DNA of 64,000 bases from Acidovorax sp. NCPPB 4044 (lineage in GTDB: Bacteria > Pseudomonadota > Gammaproteobacteria > Burkholderiales > Burkholderiaceae_C), in contig NZ_JAMCOS010000001.1 in assembly GCF_028069655.1 (NCBI RefSeq), positions 1,332,001 through 1,396,000 on the forward strand, in the 5' to 3' direction. Shown here one piece after another: positions 40,491 to 50,020 of the stretch (positions are counted from its first letter, which is position 1; every line of letters starts with the position of its first letter). Made by a program: the position numbers and the translations under genes. The notes beneath the pieces were generated by a model that was not told the DNA's origin, made no database searches, and saw only the letters and a program-made list of their open reading frames with translations.

Positions 40491-41546
40491 ATGCCCGGCT
40501 CTTTCCCCTCTGCTTCTCGGGTCGTGCGCCGTCTATTCCTACTCATCGTGCTGGTGGCCTTCGCGGCGGCCGGCGCCGGCTACTGGTGGCTGAACCAGCC
40601 TTTGCCGCTGCGCGCGGCCGCGGGCACGGGTGCGGGCGCACCCCCGGCGCTGGAACTCGAGATCGAGCCCGGCACCACCCCGCGCGGCGTCGCCGCGGCC
40701 GCGGTGGCCGCGGGCGTGGACACCGATCCGCGCCTGCTGTATGCGTGGTTCCGCATCTCGGGCAAGGACCGCCTCATCAAGGCCGGCAACTACGAGATCC
40801 CCGCGGGCACGACGCCTTTCGGCCTGCTGCAGAAACTCGTGCGCGGCGAAGAGGCCCTGCGCGCCATCACCCTCGTGGAAGGCTGGACCTTCCGGCAGTT
40901 CCGCCAGGCCCTCGGCCGCGAAGAGCAGCTGCGGCACGACACCCAGGGACTGGCCGACGACGCCATCATGCTGCGGCTCGAACGCCCGGGCATGCACCCG
41001 GAGGGCCGCTTCTTTCCTGACACGTACACCTATGCCAAGGGCACGAGCGACCTGGCCGTGCTGCGCCGCGCGCTGCATGCGATGGACCGTCGCCTGGAGG
41101 CGGCCTGGGCGCAGCGGGCGGCCGACACGCCGCTCAAGACCGCGGACGAGGCGCTGATCCTCGCCAGCATCGTCGAGAAGGAAACCGGCCGCGCCTCCGA
41201 CCGCGGCCAGATCGCGGGGGTGTTCAGCAACCGGCTGCGCACCGGCATGCTGCTCCAGACCGATCCCACCGTCATCTACGGCATGGGCGAGAAGTTCGAC
41301 GGCAACCTGCGCCGGCGCGACCTGCTGGCGGATACGCCCTGGAACACCTACACCCGGCCGGGCCTGCCGCCCACGCCGATCTCCATGCCCGGCAAGGCCT
41401 CGCTCATCGCGGCCGTGCAGCCCGAGCGCACGCAGGCGCTGTACTTCGTGGCGCGGGGCGACGGCACGAGCCAGTTCAGTCCCACGCTCGACGAGCACAA
41501 CCGCGCCGTGAACCGCTTCCAGCGGGGGCAGGGGCTCCAGCCGTAG
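40491..41546 (+). CDS. mltG: Endolytic murein transglycosylase
   Basis: 351-residue inner-membrane protein: one N-terminal membrane segment (LFLLIVLVAFAAAGAGYWW), a LysM-like region and the YceG domain. Conserved blocks: EGRFFPDTYTYAKG, ILASIVEKETGRASDRGQIAGVF with the catalytic Glu, LQTDPTVIYG and NTYTRPGLPPTPISMPG. It cleaves nascent glycan strands to set their length. The order mltG-tmk-holB-pilZ is conserved in many proteobacteria. Confidence 0.96.
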   Translation: MPGSFPSASRVVRRLFLLIVLVAFAAAGAGYWWLNQPLPLRAAAGTGAGAPPALELEIEPGTTPRGVAAAAVAAGVDTDPRLLYAWFRISGKDRLIKAGNYEIPAGTTPFGLLQKLVRGEEALRAITLVEGWTFRQFRQALGREEQLRHDTQGLADDAIMLRLERPGMHPEGRFFPDTYTYAKGTSDLAVLRRALHAMDRRLEAAWAQRAADTPLKTADEALILASIVEKETGRASDRGQIAGVFSNRLRTGMLLQTDPTVIYGMGEKFDGNLRRRDLLADTPWNTYTRPGLPPTPISMPGKASLIAAVQPERTQALYFVARGDGTSQFSPTLDEHNRAVNRFQRGQGLQP

Positions 41547-41624
41547 TGCCGGGGCGGGGCGCAGGGCTGCCCCGGGGCTCGGCACGGCAGGCACACGGCA
41601 CGCATCACCAGAGGTCTTTCTTCC

Positions 41625-42296
41625 ATGCAGCGACGGGGTTGGTTCATCACATTCGAAGGCATCGATGGCGCGGGCAAGTCCTCGCACATCGAAGCCGTGG
41701 CCGAGGCGCTGCGCAGCGAGGGCCGCACCGTCACGGTCACCCGTGAACCCGGCGGCACGCCGCTGGCCGAAACCCTGCGGTCGCTGCTCCTGAACGAGGC
41801 CATGGATGCCCTCACCGAATCGCTGATCGTCTTCGCGGCCCGGCGCGACCACCTGCGCACCGTGATCGTCCCGGCGCTCGAACGGGGCGAAGCGGTGTTG
41901 TGCGACCGGTTCACCGATGCCACCTTCGCCTACCAGGGCGCCGGGCGGGGCTTCGATCGTGCGGTGCTATCGAATTTGGAGCAAATAACCCAGTCAGGAC
42001 TGCGGCATGAAGGCGATTCGATCCTGAATCCAGACCTCACGCTGTGGTTCGACCTGGCGGCGGAGGTGGCGGCAGCGCGCCTCTCCGGTGCCCGGGCGCC
42101 GGACCGGTTCGAGGCGCAGCCCGCCGAATTCTTCCGCCGGGTGGCCGGCGGGTACTCGGACCGCGAAGCCGCCGATCCGGGCCGCTTCGCGCGGCTCGAT
42201 GCCGACCAGCCGCGCGAAGCGGTGCGGGCCCAGCTCATGGCGGCCCTGCGCGCCCGGGGTGTGCTGGGCACGCAAGGGAGCACGGCATGGGCGTGA
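41625..42296 (+). CDS. tmk: Thymidylate kinase
   Basis: 223 residues. P-loop [19 protein letters not shown] motif [17 protein letters not shown] and [12 protein letters not shown]. Makes dTDP from dTMP. Odd: between RAVLSNLEQ and [10 protein letters not shown] there is a stretch ([14 protein letters not shown]) encoded by relatively AT-rich DNA at 41967-42035, unlike the rest of the gene. It could be a tolerated repeat-derived insertion in a surface loop. The stop overlaps holB by 10 nt. Confidence 0.96.
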   Translation: MQRRGWFITFEGIDGAGKSSHIEAVAEALRSEGRTVTVTREPGGTPLAETLRSLLLNEAMDALTESLIVFAARRDHLRTVIVPALERGEAVLCDRFTDATFAYQGAGRGFDRAVLSNLEQITQSGLRHEGDSILNPDLTLWFDLAAEVAAARLSGARAPDRFEAQPAEFFRRVAGGYSDREAADPGRFARLDADQPREAVRAQLMAALRARGVLGTQGSTAWA

Positions 42297-43297
42297 CCAC
42301 GGCTGCTCCCACCCCGCCCTGGATCGCCGCGCAACGGCGGCAACTGCTCGCCCAGCGGGGCCACGCGTGGCTGCTGAGCGGCCCGTCCGGCCTGGGCCAA
42401 TACACGCTGGCGCTGGAGATGGTGCGCGCCTGGCTGTGCGAAGCGCCTGCGCCGGATGGCGCCTGCGGCCAGTGCGGCAGCTGCCATGCCATCGAGGTGC
42501 GCACGCACGCCGATCTGTGCGTGCTCATGCCCGAAACCGAGATGGTGGCGCGCGGCTGGCCGCTCCCCGAGAAGGCGCAGGCGGAGATCGACGACAAGAA
42601 GCGCAAGGCCAGCCGCGAGATCCGCGTGGAGGCCATGCGCGATGCGGTGCAGTTCGCACAGCGCACCTCGGCGCGCGGACGGGGCAAGGCCGTGCTGGTG
42701 TATCCCGCCGAACAGATGAACACCATCGCCGCCAACGCGCTGCTCAAGACGCTGGAGGAGCCCGCCGGCGACGTGCGTTTCGTGCTGGCGAGCGAGGCCG
42801 CTCACCAGCTGCTGCCCACCATCCGCAGCCGGTGCCTGGGCCATACGCTGCAATGGCCGGACGAGGCGCAATCGCTCGCCTGGCTGGCAGAGCAGGGCGT
42901 CGCGGCCGACGCCGCTGCGGCGCTGCTGCGCGCGGCCGGCGGGCGGCCCGAGGATGCGCTGGCCCTGTCGCAGGGCGGGCGCAGCCCGCAGTCGTGGGCG
43001 CAGATTCCGCGGGCGGTGGCGCGCGGCGATGCCACCGCGCTGGCGGAGATGTCGCCGCCCGAGGCCGTGGACGCGCTGCAGAAGCTCTGCCATGACCTGC
43101 TCGCAAGGCGGGTGGGCGCGGCGCCCCGGTATTTTGCAGAGGCCGACCTGCCGACCCCTCCGGGTGTGGGGCCGCTCACGCGCTGGGCCCGCGCCCTGGC
43201 CAAGGAAGCCCGCACCGCGGACCATCCGTTCAACGCCGGCCTCATGCTGGAGGCGCTTGTTGCCCAGGCGCGAAACGCCCTAAACTCCCGCCATTGA
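42287..43297 (+). CDS. holB: DNA polymerase III subunit delta'
   Basis: 336-residue clamp-loader subunit. The AAA+ fold is seen in [20 protein letters not shown] (a degenerate P-loop, as expected for delta'), a zinc module [18 protein letters not shown], the sensor region [19 protein letters not shown] and [18 protein letters not shown] with the SRC motif. ATG 42287 lies within the end of tmk, a 10-nt overlap. It is followed by pilZ after 19 bp. Confidence 0.94.
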   Translation: MGVTTAAPTPPWIAAQRRQLLAQRGHAWLLSGPSGLGQYTLALEMVRAWLCEAPAPDGACGQCGSCHAIEVRTHADLCVLMPETEMVARGWPLPEKAQAEIDDKKRKASREIRVEAMRDAVQFAQRTSARGRGKAVLVYPAEQMNTIAANALLKTLEEPAGDVRFVLASEAAHQLLPTIRSRCLGHTLQWPDEAQSLAWLAEQGVAADAAAALLRAAGGRPEDALALSQGGRSPQSWAQIPRAVARGDATALAEMSPPEAVDALQKLCHDLLARRVGAAPRYFAEADLPTPPGVGPLTRWARALAKEARTADHPFNAGLMLEALVAQARNALNSRH

Positions 43298-43316
43298 ACG
43301 ACCGCCAGGCCCCACC

Positions 43317-43676
43317 ATGAGCACCCCCCCCAGCGCCCCCCGCCCCAGTGTCATGCAGCTGGCCATCAAGGAGAAGGCGGCGCTCTACGCGGCATACATC
43401 CCGTTCTTCGTCGAAGGGGGCATCTTCGTCCCCACCCAGCGCGACTACCGCCTGGGCGACGACGTGTACGTGCTGCTCACCCTTCCCGAAGACACCCAGC
43501 GTTATCCCGTCGCCGGCCGGGTGGCCTGGGTCACCCCGGCCCGCGCTGCCGGCAACCGGACGCAGGGCGTGGGCATCCAGTTTCCGAAGGACGACAAGTC
43601 CCGCGTGCTCAGGGCCCGCATCGAAGAGATCCTGGGCTCCGCCCTGGGCTCGGAACGGCCCACGCAGACCATCTGA
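43317..43676 (+). CDS. pilZ: PilZ-domain protein
   Basis: 119 residues. Pattern VEGGIFVPTQRDYRLGDDVYVLL, YPVAGRVAWVTPA and TQGVGIQFPKDD is that of the type IV pilus PilZ from which the domain is named. It lacks the RxxxR that binds c-di-GMP in other PilZ proteins, as does the pilus-biogenesis version, so it probably works with PilB/FimX-like partners rather than as a c-di-GMP sensor. Position after holB is conserved. Confidence 0.92.
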   Translation: MSTPPSAPRPSVMQLAIKEKAALYAAYIPFFVEGGIFVPTQRDYRLGDDVYVLLTLPEDTQRYPVAGRVAWVTPARAAGNRTQGVGIQFPKDDKSRVLRARIEEILGSALGSERPTQTI

Positions 43677-43832
43677 GCCTGCTGTCCCGCAGAGCCCCGC
43701 CGCCGGGCACAGTCTGCGACGCTCCTGCCGGCCTGCGCGCTGCAGCCAGGGTGGTCTGGGCGGGCGTTCGTGCCCACGCAGCCGGTTTTCCTACGGGCGC
43801 GGCTGTCCGGCCCGCCTAACATCCCTCCCGCC

Positions 43833-44642
43833 ATGTTCACCGATTCGCATTGCCACCTGAGTTTTCCCGAGCTGTCCGCGCAACTGCCCACGATCCGCGA
43901 GGCCATGGTAGAGGCCCGCGTGACCCGTGCGCTCTGCATCTGCACCACCATCGAGGAGTTCGGCAGCGTCCATGCGCTGGCGCTCGCGCACGACAACTTC
44001 TGGAGCACCGTGGGCGTGCACCCGGACAACGAAGGCGTCACCGAACCTTCGGTGCAGGATCTCCTCGACCGTGCAGCCCTGCCGCGCGTGATCGCCATCG
44101 GTGAAACGGGGCTGGACTACTACGGCATGGAAGACCGCAAGGGCGGCCGCAGCGTGGCCGACCTGGAATGGCAACGCGAGCGCTTTCGCACCCATATCCG
44201 TGCCGCGCGTGCCTGCGGCAAGCCATTGGTCATCCACACGCGCAGTGCGTCCGAAGACACGTTGGCGATCCTGCGCGAGGAGGGCGAAGACGGCCCGGGC
44301 AACCGTGCGGGCGGCGTGTTCCACTGTTTCACGGAAAGCGCCGAGGTGGCGCGGGCCGCGCTGGACCTCGGCTACTACATCTCGTTCTCGGGCATCCTCA
44401 CGTTCAAGAATGCCCAGCCGCTGCGCGACGTGGCGGCCTTCGTGCCGCTCGACCGGCTCCTGATCGAAACCGACAGTCCGTACCTTGCGCCGGTGCCTTA
44501 CCGCGGCAAGACCAACAACCCGTCCTACGTCCCCTTCGTGGCGCAGCAGATCGCCGCGCTGAAAGGGCTCGACGCCGATGCCGTGGGCGAGGCCACGAGC
44601 CGCAATTTCGATACGCTGTTCTTCCGAAAGGCCGCCCCATGA
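43833..44642 (+). CDS. tatD: TatD-family metal-dependent DNase
   Basis: 269 residues. Metal-binding DSHCHLSF at the N-terminus, GETGLDYY, VIHTRSASEDT, GVFHCFTES and LIETDSPYLAPVPYRGKTNNP. Cytoplasmic 3'-5' exonuclease of the TatD/YcfH type; position after mltG-tmk-holB-pilZ matches YcfH. ATG 43833 is the first codon that gives the conserved N-terminus. The 156-bp gap before it shows no clear signal. The stop overlaps the next gene start (ATGA). Confidence 0.94.
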   Translation: MFTDSHCHLSFPELSAQLPTIREAMVEARVTRALCICTTIEEFGSVHALALAHDNFWSTVGVHPDNEGVTEPSVQDLLDRAALPRVIAIGETGLDYYGMEDRKGGRSVADLEWQRERFRTHIRAARACGKPLVIHTRSASEDTLAILREEGEDGPGNRAGGVFHCFTESAEVARAALDLGYYISFSGILTFKNAQPLRDVAAFVPLDRLLIETDSPYLAPVPYRGKTNNPSYVPFVAQQIAALKGLDADAVGEATSRNFDTLFFRKAAP

Positions 44643-45328
44643 CCCCCACGCTGTCGCGCCGGGTTTTCGTCTCTTCCATCGCCGTGGCCGCCGCGGGCCT
44701 GTGCAGCGCCTGCGCGCATGCGGGCGCCTACGACGACTTCTTCACGTCCATCGTGCGCGACGAGGCCCGCGACATCACGGCGCTCATCCGCCGGGGGTTC
44801 GATCCCAATACGCGCAGTGCGAAAGGCGAGGTCGGTCTCACGCTCGCGTTGCAGCAGGGCTCCATGCAGGCGTTCAATGCGCTCATGGCGGCGCCGGGCA
44901 TCAAGGTGGAGACCCGCAATGCCAAGGACGAGAGCCCGCTCATGATCGCGTGCCTGCGCGGACAGGTCGCCGCGGCGCGCGCACTCATCGCCAAGGATGC
45001 CGATGTCAACAAGACCGGTTGGACGCCGCTGCACTACGCCGCGTCGGGCACGACCGATCGGCAACTGGAGCTGGCGCAGATGCTCATCGAGCAGAGTGCC
45101 TACATCGATGCCGAATCGCCCAACGGCACCACGCCGCTCATGATGGCCGTGAGCTATGGCCGCGCCGACGTGGCGCGTTTTCTGCTGGAGCAGGGGGCGG
45201 ATCCGACGATCAAGAACCAGGTCGGCCTGACCGCCGCCGATTTCGCGCGCCGCGCCGCGCGGCAGGACATGGCCGATCTGGTGGCCGAAGCCATCCGCCG
45301 GCGCCAGCCCCAGCAGGGCAAGTGGTAG
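44639..45328 (+). CDS. Exported ankyrin-repeat protein
   Basis: 229 residues with a signal sequence (FVSSIAVAAAGLCSACAHAG); the Cys could be a lipobox variant. About four or five ankyrin repeats follow (DESPLMIACLRGQVAAARALI, GWTPLHYAASGTTDRQLELA, GTTPLMMAVSYGRADVARFLL). It probably mediates protein contacts in the periplasm. Translationally coupled to tatD, an arrangement common in Burkholderiales. Convergent with msbA 39 bp away. Specific function unknown. Confidence 0.88.
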   Translation: MTPTLSRRVFVSSIAVAAAGLCSACAHAGAYDDFFTSIVRDEARDITALIRRGFDPNTRSAKGEVGLTLALQQGSMQAFNALMAAPGIKVETRNAKDESPLMIACLRGQVAAARALIAKDADVNKTGWTPLHYAASGTTDRQLELAQMLIEQSAYIDAESPNGTTPLMMAVSYGRADVARFLLEQGADPTIKNQVGLTAADFARRAARQDMADLVAEAIRRRQPQQGKW

Positions 45329-45367
45329 GCCGCACCGGCGGCTGAAAGGCGGCTGCCGGCCCCCGAA

Positions 45368-47164
45368 TCAGGAGTGGCCCAGGCCTTGCAGGCGCGCGTA
45401 GAGCCCGCCACGGGCCATCAGCTCGGCGTGCGTGCCTTGCTCCGCGATGCGGCCGCGCTCCATCACCACCACGCGGTCCGCATGCTCGATGGTGGAGAGG
45501 CGGTGGGCGATCACGAGCGTGGTGCGCCCGCGCATCAGGCGCTGCAGCGCATCCTGTACGAGGCGCTCCGATTCGGTGTCCAGCGCAGAAGTGGCTTCGT
45601 CCAGGATCAGGATCGGTGCATCCTTGTAGAGCGCGCGGGCGATCGCCAGGCGCTGGCGCTGGCCGCCGGACAGTTGGGTGGCGTTGTGCCCCACCACCGT
45701 GTGGATTCCCTGCGGCATCGAGGCCACGTGGCTTGCCAGATTGGCGGCCTCCAGGCAGGACTGCACACGGGCTTCGTCCACTTCATGCCCCAGCGCCACG
45801 TTGGCGGCCACGGTGTCGTTGAACATCACAACGTCCTGGCTGACCATCGCGAACTGCGCTCGCAACGCCTGCAGATCCCATTCGCCGATCGGCTGGCCGT
45901 CGAGCAGCACGCGGCCCTCGGTGGGCGGCAGGAAGCGGGGCAGCACGTTCACCAAGGTCGTCTTGCCCGCACCGGATGGGCCCACCAGCGCGACGATCTC
46001 GCCCGGCTGCACGGTGAGGTGCACGCGGTCCAGTGCCGGAGCCAGGTCGGTGCCGAAAGCCACGCTGACGCCGTCCAGCACGAGTGCGCCTTGCGCACGC
46101 GCAGAAGGTGCATGTTTTCCGCCGGTCTCGGCAGGCGTGCCTTCGAGCAGCGACAGGCCGCGCTCCAGTGCCGCGACGCCGCGCGTGAGCGGGTTGGCGA
46201 TATCGGCCAACCGGCGGATCGGTGCGATCAGCATCAGCATCGCCGTGATGAACGCCGCGAAACCGCCCACGGTGACCGCGCGCGTGTCGCTGGCGTTGTT
46301 TTGCCAGAGGGCCACGCAGATCACCCCGGAGAGCGCTGCGGCTGCCAGCAGTTGGGTGAGGGGCGTCATTGCAGCGGAGGCGATGGTGGCCTTGATCGCG
46401 AGCCGGCGCAGGCTGTGGCTCAGTGTGCCGAAGCGCTGCGTCTGGCCGGCCTGTGCACCGTGCAGGCGCACCATGCGGTGCGCGAGGACGTTCTCTTCCA
46501 CCACGTAGGCGAGCTGGTCGGTGGCCTGCTGGCTGCTCTTGGTGATCTGGTACAGGCGGCGCGAGAGCGTCTTCATGATCCAGGCCACGCCGGGCACCAC
46601 CACGGCCACGATCAGCGTGAGTTGCCAGTTCAGGTACACCAGGTACCCTAGCAGCGCGACCAGCGTGAAACCATCGCGTGAAATCCCCATGAGCGCCTGC
46701 ACCAGCAGGGTGGAGCCTGTCTGCACCTCGTACACGACGGTGTTCGAAAGCGTACTGGCCGATTGCCGCGAGAAGAGGGCCATGTCGGCAGCCAGCAAGC
46801 GCTCGAAGAGCGATTCGCGCAGCTTCAGCATGCCTTCGTTGGCGATGCGCGCGAGGGCGTATTGCCCTGCGAACTGCGCAAAGCCGCGCACGAGGAAAAC
46901 CCCGATCACGGCGATGGGCACCATCCAGAGTTTCAGCGAGCCTTCGGTGAACCCCTCGTCGAGCAGGGGCTTCAGCAGGGCGGGCATGAGCGGCTCCGTG
47001 GCGGCACCGACCAGGGTGGCCAGAACGGCCAGGGTCCAGGCGAGGCGCTGTCCCCCGAAGTACACGGACAGGCGCCTCAATCGGGTGCTCAGGGGGAGCG
47101 TTGGGGGAGGGGGGGCGGCGGCAGGCGCCGGCGCAGCGGCTTTCGGGGGGGCAGGAGCTTGCAT
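45368..47164 (-). CDS. msbA: Lipid A-type ABC exporter, MsbA-like
   Basis: 598-residue half-transporter: six membrane helices (about residues 40-330), then an ATPase domain with Walker A GPSGAGKTTLVNVL, signature LSGGQRQRLAIARAL, Walker B LILDEATSALD and H-loop IAHRLSTI. Flips lipid A-core across the inner membrane. An Ala/Pro-rich N-terminal tail precedes helix 1. Other lipid exporters of the same family are possible, but the domain order and length fit MsbA well. Divergent from tolB with a 134-bp gap. Confidence 0.9.
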   Translation of the reverse strand: MQAPAPPKAAAPAPAAAPPPPTLPLSTRLRRLSVYFGGQRLAWTLAVLATLVGAATEPLMPALLKPLLDEGFTEGSLKLWMVPIAVIGVFLVRGFAQFAGQYALARIANEGMLKLRESLFERLLAADMALFSRQSASTLSNTVVYEVQTGSTLLVQALMGISRDGFTLVALLGYLVYLNWQLTLIVAVVVPGVAWIMKTLSRRLYQITKSSQQATDQLAYVVEENVLAHRMVRLHGAQAGQTQRFGTLSHSLRRLAIKATIASAAMTPLTQLLAAAALSGVICVALWQNNASDTRAVTVGGFAAFITAMLMLIAPIRRLADIANPLTRGVAALERGLSLLEGTPAETGGKHAPSARAQGALVLDGVSVAFGTDLAPALDRVHLTVQPGEIVALVGPSGAGKTTLVNVLPRFLPPTEGRVLLDGQPIGEWDLQALRAQFAMVSQDVVMFNDTVAANVALGHEVDEARVQSCLEAANLASHVASMPQGIHTVVGHNATQLSGGQRQRLAIARALYKDAPILILDEATSALDTESERLVQDALQRLMRGRTTLVIAHRLSTIEHADRVVVMERGRIAEQGTHAELMARGGLYARLQGLGHS

Positions 47165-47298
47165 GAGGGGCGGATTCTACGTAGGACCATGCCGCCAACT
47201 TGCACAGTTTGTCACAGGGGTATCCGCCCTGTGTGTAACATTCGGGCCCTGTCCTTCCGGCTTCCACCGGCGAATGGCCCGGTATCCCAACGCTGTCA

Positions 47299-48618
47299 AT
47301 GACTTCAGACCGCCCATCCCAATCCCTCCTCGCGGCCCTGCCGCTGTCCACGCGACGCCACGCCATCGTGGCCCTCGCCGCTGCTTCATCCTCTTTTTCC
47401 GCGCTGGCGCAGTTCCGCGTCGAAATCACGGGCGTCGGCCTCACGCAATTGCCGACGGCCATCGCGCCGTTCCGCGGCGAAGGGAGCGCGCCTCAGAAGA
47501 TTTCGGCCATCGTGCAGGCCGACCTGGAGCGCAGCGGGCAGTTCCGCGCTGTGGACGCTTCCGGCCAGCAACTCGACGAGACCTCCCGGCCCGACGTGGC
47601 GCTCTGGAAGCAAAAGGGCGCCGACTCCCTCACGACCGGCAGCATCACGCGCCTGCCCGACGGCCGGTACGACGTGCGTTTCCGTCTGTGGGAAACCGTG
47701 CGTGGAGAAGACCTGGGTGGCCAGAGTTTCGTGGTGACGCAGGCGGACCTGCGTCTGGTGGCCCACCGGGTGGCCGATTACGTCTACGAAAAGCTCACCG
47801 GCCAGCGCGGCATCTTCTCGACCCGCATTGCCTACGTGACCAAGGCCGGCAGCCGCTACAGCCTGTGGATCGCCGATGCCGATGGCGAGAATGCGCAGTC
47901 GGCTCTGTCCAGCCCCGAGCCAATCATCTCGCCGGCATGGTCGCCCTCCGGGTCGCAAGTGGCCTATGTGTCCTTCGAATCGCGCAAGCCGGTCGTCTAT
48001 GTGCACGATGTCGCTTCGGGCCGCCGCCGGTTGATAGCGAACTTCCGGGGTTCCAACAGTGCCCCGGCATGGTCTCCCGACGGGCGTACGCTGGCCGTCA
48101 CCTTGAGCCGCGATGGCAATTCCCAGCTCTACACGATCGACGCCAACGGCGGCGAGCCGCGCCGCCTCATGCAGAGTTCCGGCATCGACACCGAGCCCAC
48201 CTATTCCAGCGACGGGCGCAGCATCTACTTCGTGAGCGACCGGGGTGGTGCGCCGCAGATCTACCGCGTGCCGGCTTCGGGAGGCAATGCAGAGCGCGTG
48301 ACCTTCACGGGCACCTACAACATTTCCCCGAGCATCAGCCCTGACGGCAAGTGGTTGGCCTACATCTCCCGTGTGGGGGGCGCTTTCAAACTCCACGTCA
48401 TGGACCTGGCGACGGGCACGGTCAACGCGATCACCGACACGACCGCCGACGAGAATCCCAGCTTCGCACCCAACAGCCGCCTCATCGTTTATGCGACCCA
48501 GCAGCAAGGCCGCGAAGCGCTCATGACCGCAACGTTGGACGGCAAGATCAAGGCACGCCTCGCAGGCCAGGGCGGAGACATCCGCGAGCCGGACTGGGGC
48601 CCGTTCCAGAAGCAATGA
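47299..48618 (+). CDS. tolB: Tol-Pal system beta-propeller protein TolB
   Basis: 439 residues, periplasmic. Signal region AIVALAAASSSFSALA, then QFRVEITG. The N-terminal alpha/beta domain is followed by a six-bladed propeller with repeats such as IISPAWSPSGSQVAYVS, SAPAWSPDGRTLAVT and ISPSISPDGKWLAYIS. It binds Pal and, through its N-terminus, TolA, for outer-membrane constriction at division. tolQ, tolR and tolA are not beside it; the upstream neighbour is a divergent msbA. Confidence 0.96.
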   Translation: MTSDRPSQSLLAALPLSTRRHAIVALAAASSSFSALAQFRVEITGVGLTQLPTAIAPFRGEGSAPQKISAIVQADLERSGQFRAVDASGQQLDETSRPDVALWKQKGADSLTTGSITRLPDGRYDVRFRLWETVRGEDLGGQSFVVTQADLRLVAHRVADYVYEKLTGQRGIFSTRIAYVTKAGSRYSLWIADADGENAQSALSSPEPIISPAWSPSGSQVAYVSFESRKPVVYVHDVASGRRRLIANFRGSNSAPAWSPDGRTLAVTLSRDGNSQLYTIDANGGEPRRLMQSSGIDTEPTYSSDGRSIYFVSDRGGAPQIYRVPASGGNAERVTFTGTYNISPSISPDGKWLAYISRVGGAFKLHVMDLATGTVNAITDTTADENPSFAPNSRLIVYATQQQGREALMTATLDGKIKARLAGQGGDIREPDWGPFQKQ

Positions 48619-48677
48619 TCTGAACCCTTTCGCAATTTTTCGATATCGACAATCTGGACTAGAGGAGAACCTTCCCA

Positions 48678-49223
48678 ATGATCAGCCTTCCCTTCAAGCG
48701 TATTTCCCTGGCCCTGACCGTGGCCGCCGTCATGGCCGGCTGCAGCTCCGGTGTGAAGCTGGAAGACGTGCCCGTCGAGAACAAGGGCGCTACTTCCACC
48801 GTGCCTGACGGCGCCAATGCCAATGGCAGCTCGCAGAGCGGCGTGGCCCCGGTGGACCTGAGCCAGTCCTCGCGTGACGCGGCCGGCCCTGCGGGCGTGA
48901 GCCGCATCGTGTATTTCGACTTCGACAGCTACGTGGTGAAGCCCGAGTACCAATCCCTCATCGAACAGCACGCCCGCTTCATCAAGGCCAACCAGGGCCG
49001 CAAGGTCATGATCGAAGGCCATACCGACGAGCGCGGTGGCCGTGAATACAACCTGGCGCTGGGCCAGAAACGCGCCGAAGCCGTGCGCCGGTCACTGGGC
49101 CTGTTGGGTGTGCCGGACAGCCAGGTGGAAGCCGTGAGCTTTGGCAAGGAAAAGCCGGCCGCCCAGGGCGGTTCCGAAGATTCCTACGCTCAGAACCGCC
49201 GCGCTGAACTGTCCTACCGTTGA
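48678..49223 (+). CDS. pal: Peptidoglycan-associated lipoprotein
   Basis: 181 residues. Lipobox VMAGCSSG after a basic, hydrophobic leader, so an outer-membrane lipoprotein. The C-terminal OmpA-like domain (YFDFDSYVVKPEYQSL, IEGHTDERGGREYNLALGQ, NRRAELSYR) binds meso-diaminopimelate. Partner of TolB, 59 bp upstream. The stop overlaps the cpoB start by 1 nt (TGATG). Confidence 0.97.
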   Translation: MISLPFKRISLALTVAAVMAGCSSGVKLEDVPVENKGATSTVPDGANANGSSQSGVAPVDLSQSSRDAAGPAGVSRIVYFDFDSYVVKPEYQSLIEQHARFIKANQGRKVMIEGHTDERGGREYNLALGQKRAEAVRRSLGLLGVPDSQVEAVSFGKEKPAAQGGSEDSYAQNRRAELSYR

Positions 49224-50020
49224 TGACCACTTTTGTGCAGCAGCGGGCCCGGGCCCGCAATGCGGTGGCGCTGGCGGCCCTGTCGCTCGCCGCTGCCTTC
49301 GGCACTTCTTCCAGCCATGCGGCGTTGTTCGAGGATGACGAGGCGCGCCGCGCCATCCTTGAACTGCGCCAGCGCATCGACGCGCTCCAGCAGCGGGGCG
49401 GCGATGACCAGCGCCGGACATCGGAAGAAGGTGCGCAGATGCGCCGCAGCCTGATCGACCTGCAGTCGCAGATCGAGGCGCTGCGGTCCGAGCAGGCGAG
49501 CCTGCGCGGACAGAACGAACAGCTCCAGCGTGACGTGGCCGATCTGCAGCGCCGCCAGAAAGACATGGCACAGGGCATGGAAGAGCGGCTTCGGCAGTTC
49601 GAGCCTGTCAAGGTCACGTCGGACGGCCAGGAATTCCAGGCCGACCCAGCGGAGAAACGCGATTTCGAGGCGGCGCTGGCTGTCTTCCGCTCCGGCAAAT
49701 TCCCGGATGCGGTCACGGCGTTCGGCAACTTCATTCGCCAGTACCCACGCAGCGGTTATGTGCCTTCATCGCGGTTTTGGCTGGGCAACGCCCAGTACGC
49801 CACCCGCGACTACAAGGAGGCCATCAACAACTTCAAGGCCTTGCTGGCGGCGGCGCCCGACCACGCACGTGCACCGGAAGCGGCACTGTCGATCGCCAAT
49901 TGCCAGATCGAGCTCAAGGACACGCGTGCCGCGCGCAAGACGCTGGAAGACCTCATCCGTGTGTACCCGCAGGCGGAGGCCGCTGCCGCGGCCAAGGAAC
50001 GCCTGGCCCGACTGCGGTGA
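49223..50020 (+). CDS. cpoB: Cell division coordinator CpoB
   Basis: 265 residues: signal peptide (VALAALSLAAAFGTSSSHA), N-terminal coiled coil (ILELRQRIDALQQRG and LIDLQSQIEALRSEQ), then tetratricopeptide repeats (FRSGKFPDAVTAFGNFIRQYP, DYKEAINNFKALLAAAP). Periplasmic; coordinates PBP1B activity with the Tol machine. ATG 49223 overlaps the pal stop. Its own stop overlaps the tcdA start. Confidence 0.94.
   Translation: MTTFVQQRARARNAVALAALSLAAAFGTSSSHAALFEDDEARRAILELRQRIDALQQRGGDDQRRTSEEGAQMRRSLIDLQSQIEALRSEQASLRGQNEQLQRDVADLQRRQKDMAQGMEERLRQFEPVKVTSDGQEFQADPAEKRDFEAALAVFRSGKFPDAVTAFGNFIRQYPRSGYVPSSRFWLGNAQYATRDYKEAINNFKALLAAAPDHARAPEAALSIANCQIELKDTRAARKTLEDLIRVYPQAEAAAAAKERLARLR

Noticed and set aside
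43677..43832. Extended TatD start at 43770
   Set aside because: The extra residues (MPTQPVFLRARLSG) are not part of the family; the conserved MFTDSHCHLSF begins at 43833.
47210..47216. TGTCACA before tolB as a second ECF41 promoter
   Set aside because: At 16-nt spacing the sequence is GTGT, not CGTC/CGTG, so only the -35-like half is present.
48033..48047. GATAGCGAACTTCC in tolB as another decayed palindromic repeat
   Set aside because: The encoded IANFRGSNSAPAWSPDG is the normal conserved TolB propeller sequence, so the short match is best explained by protein conservation.
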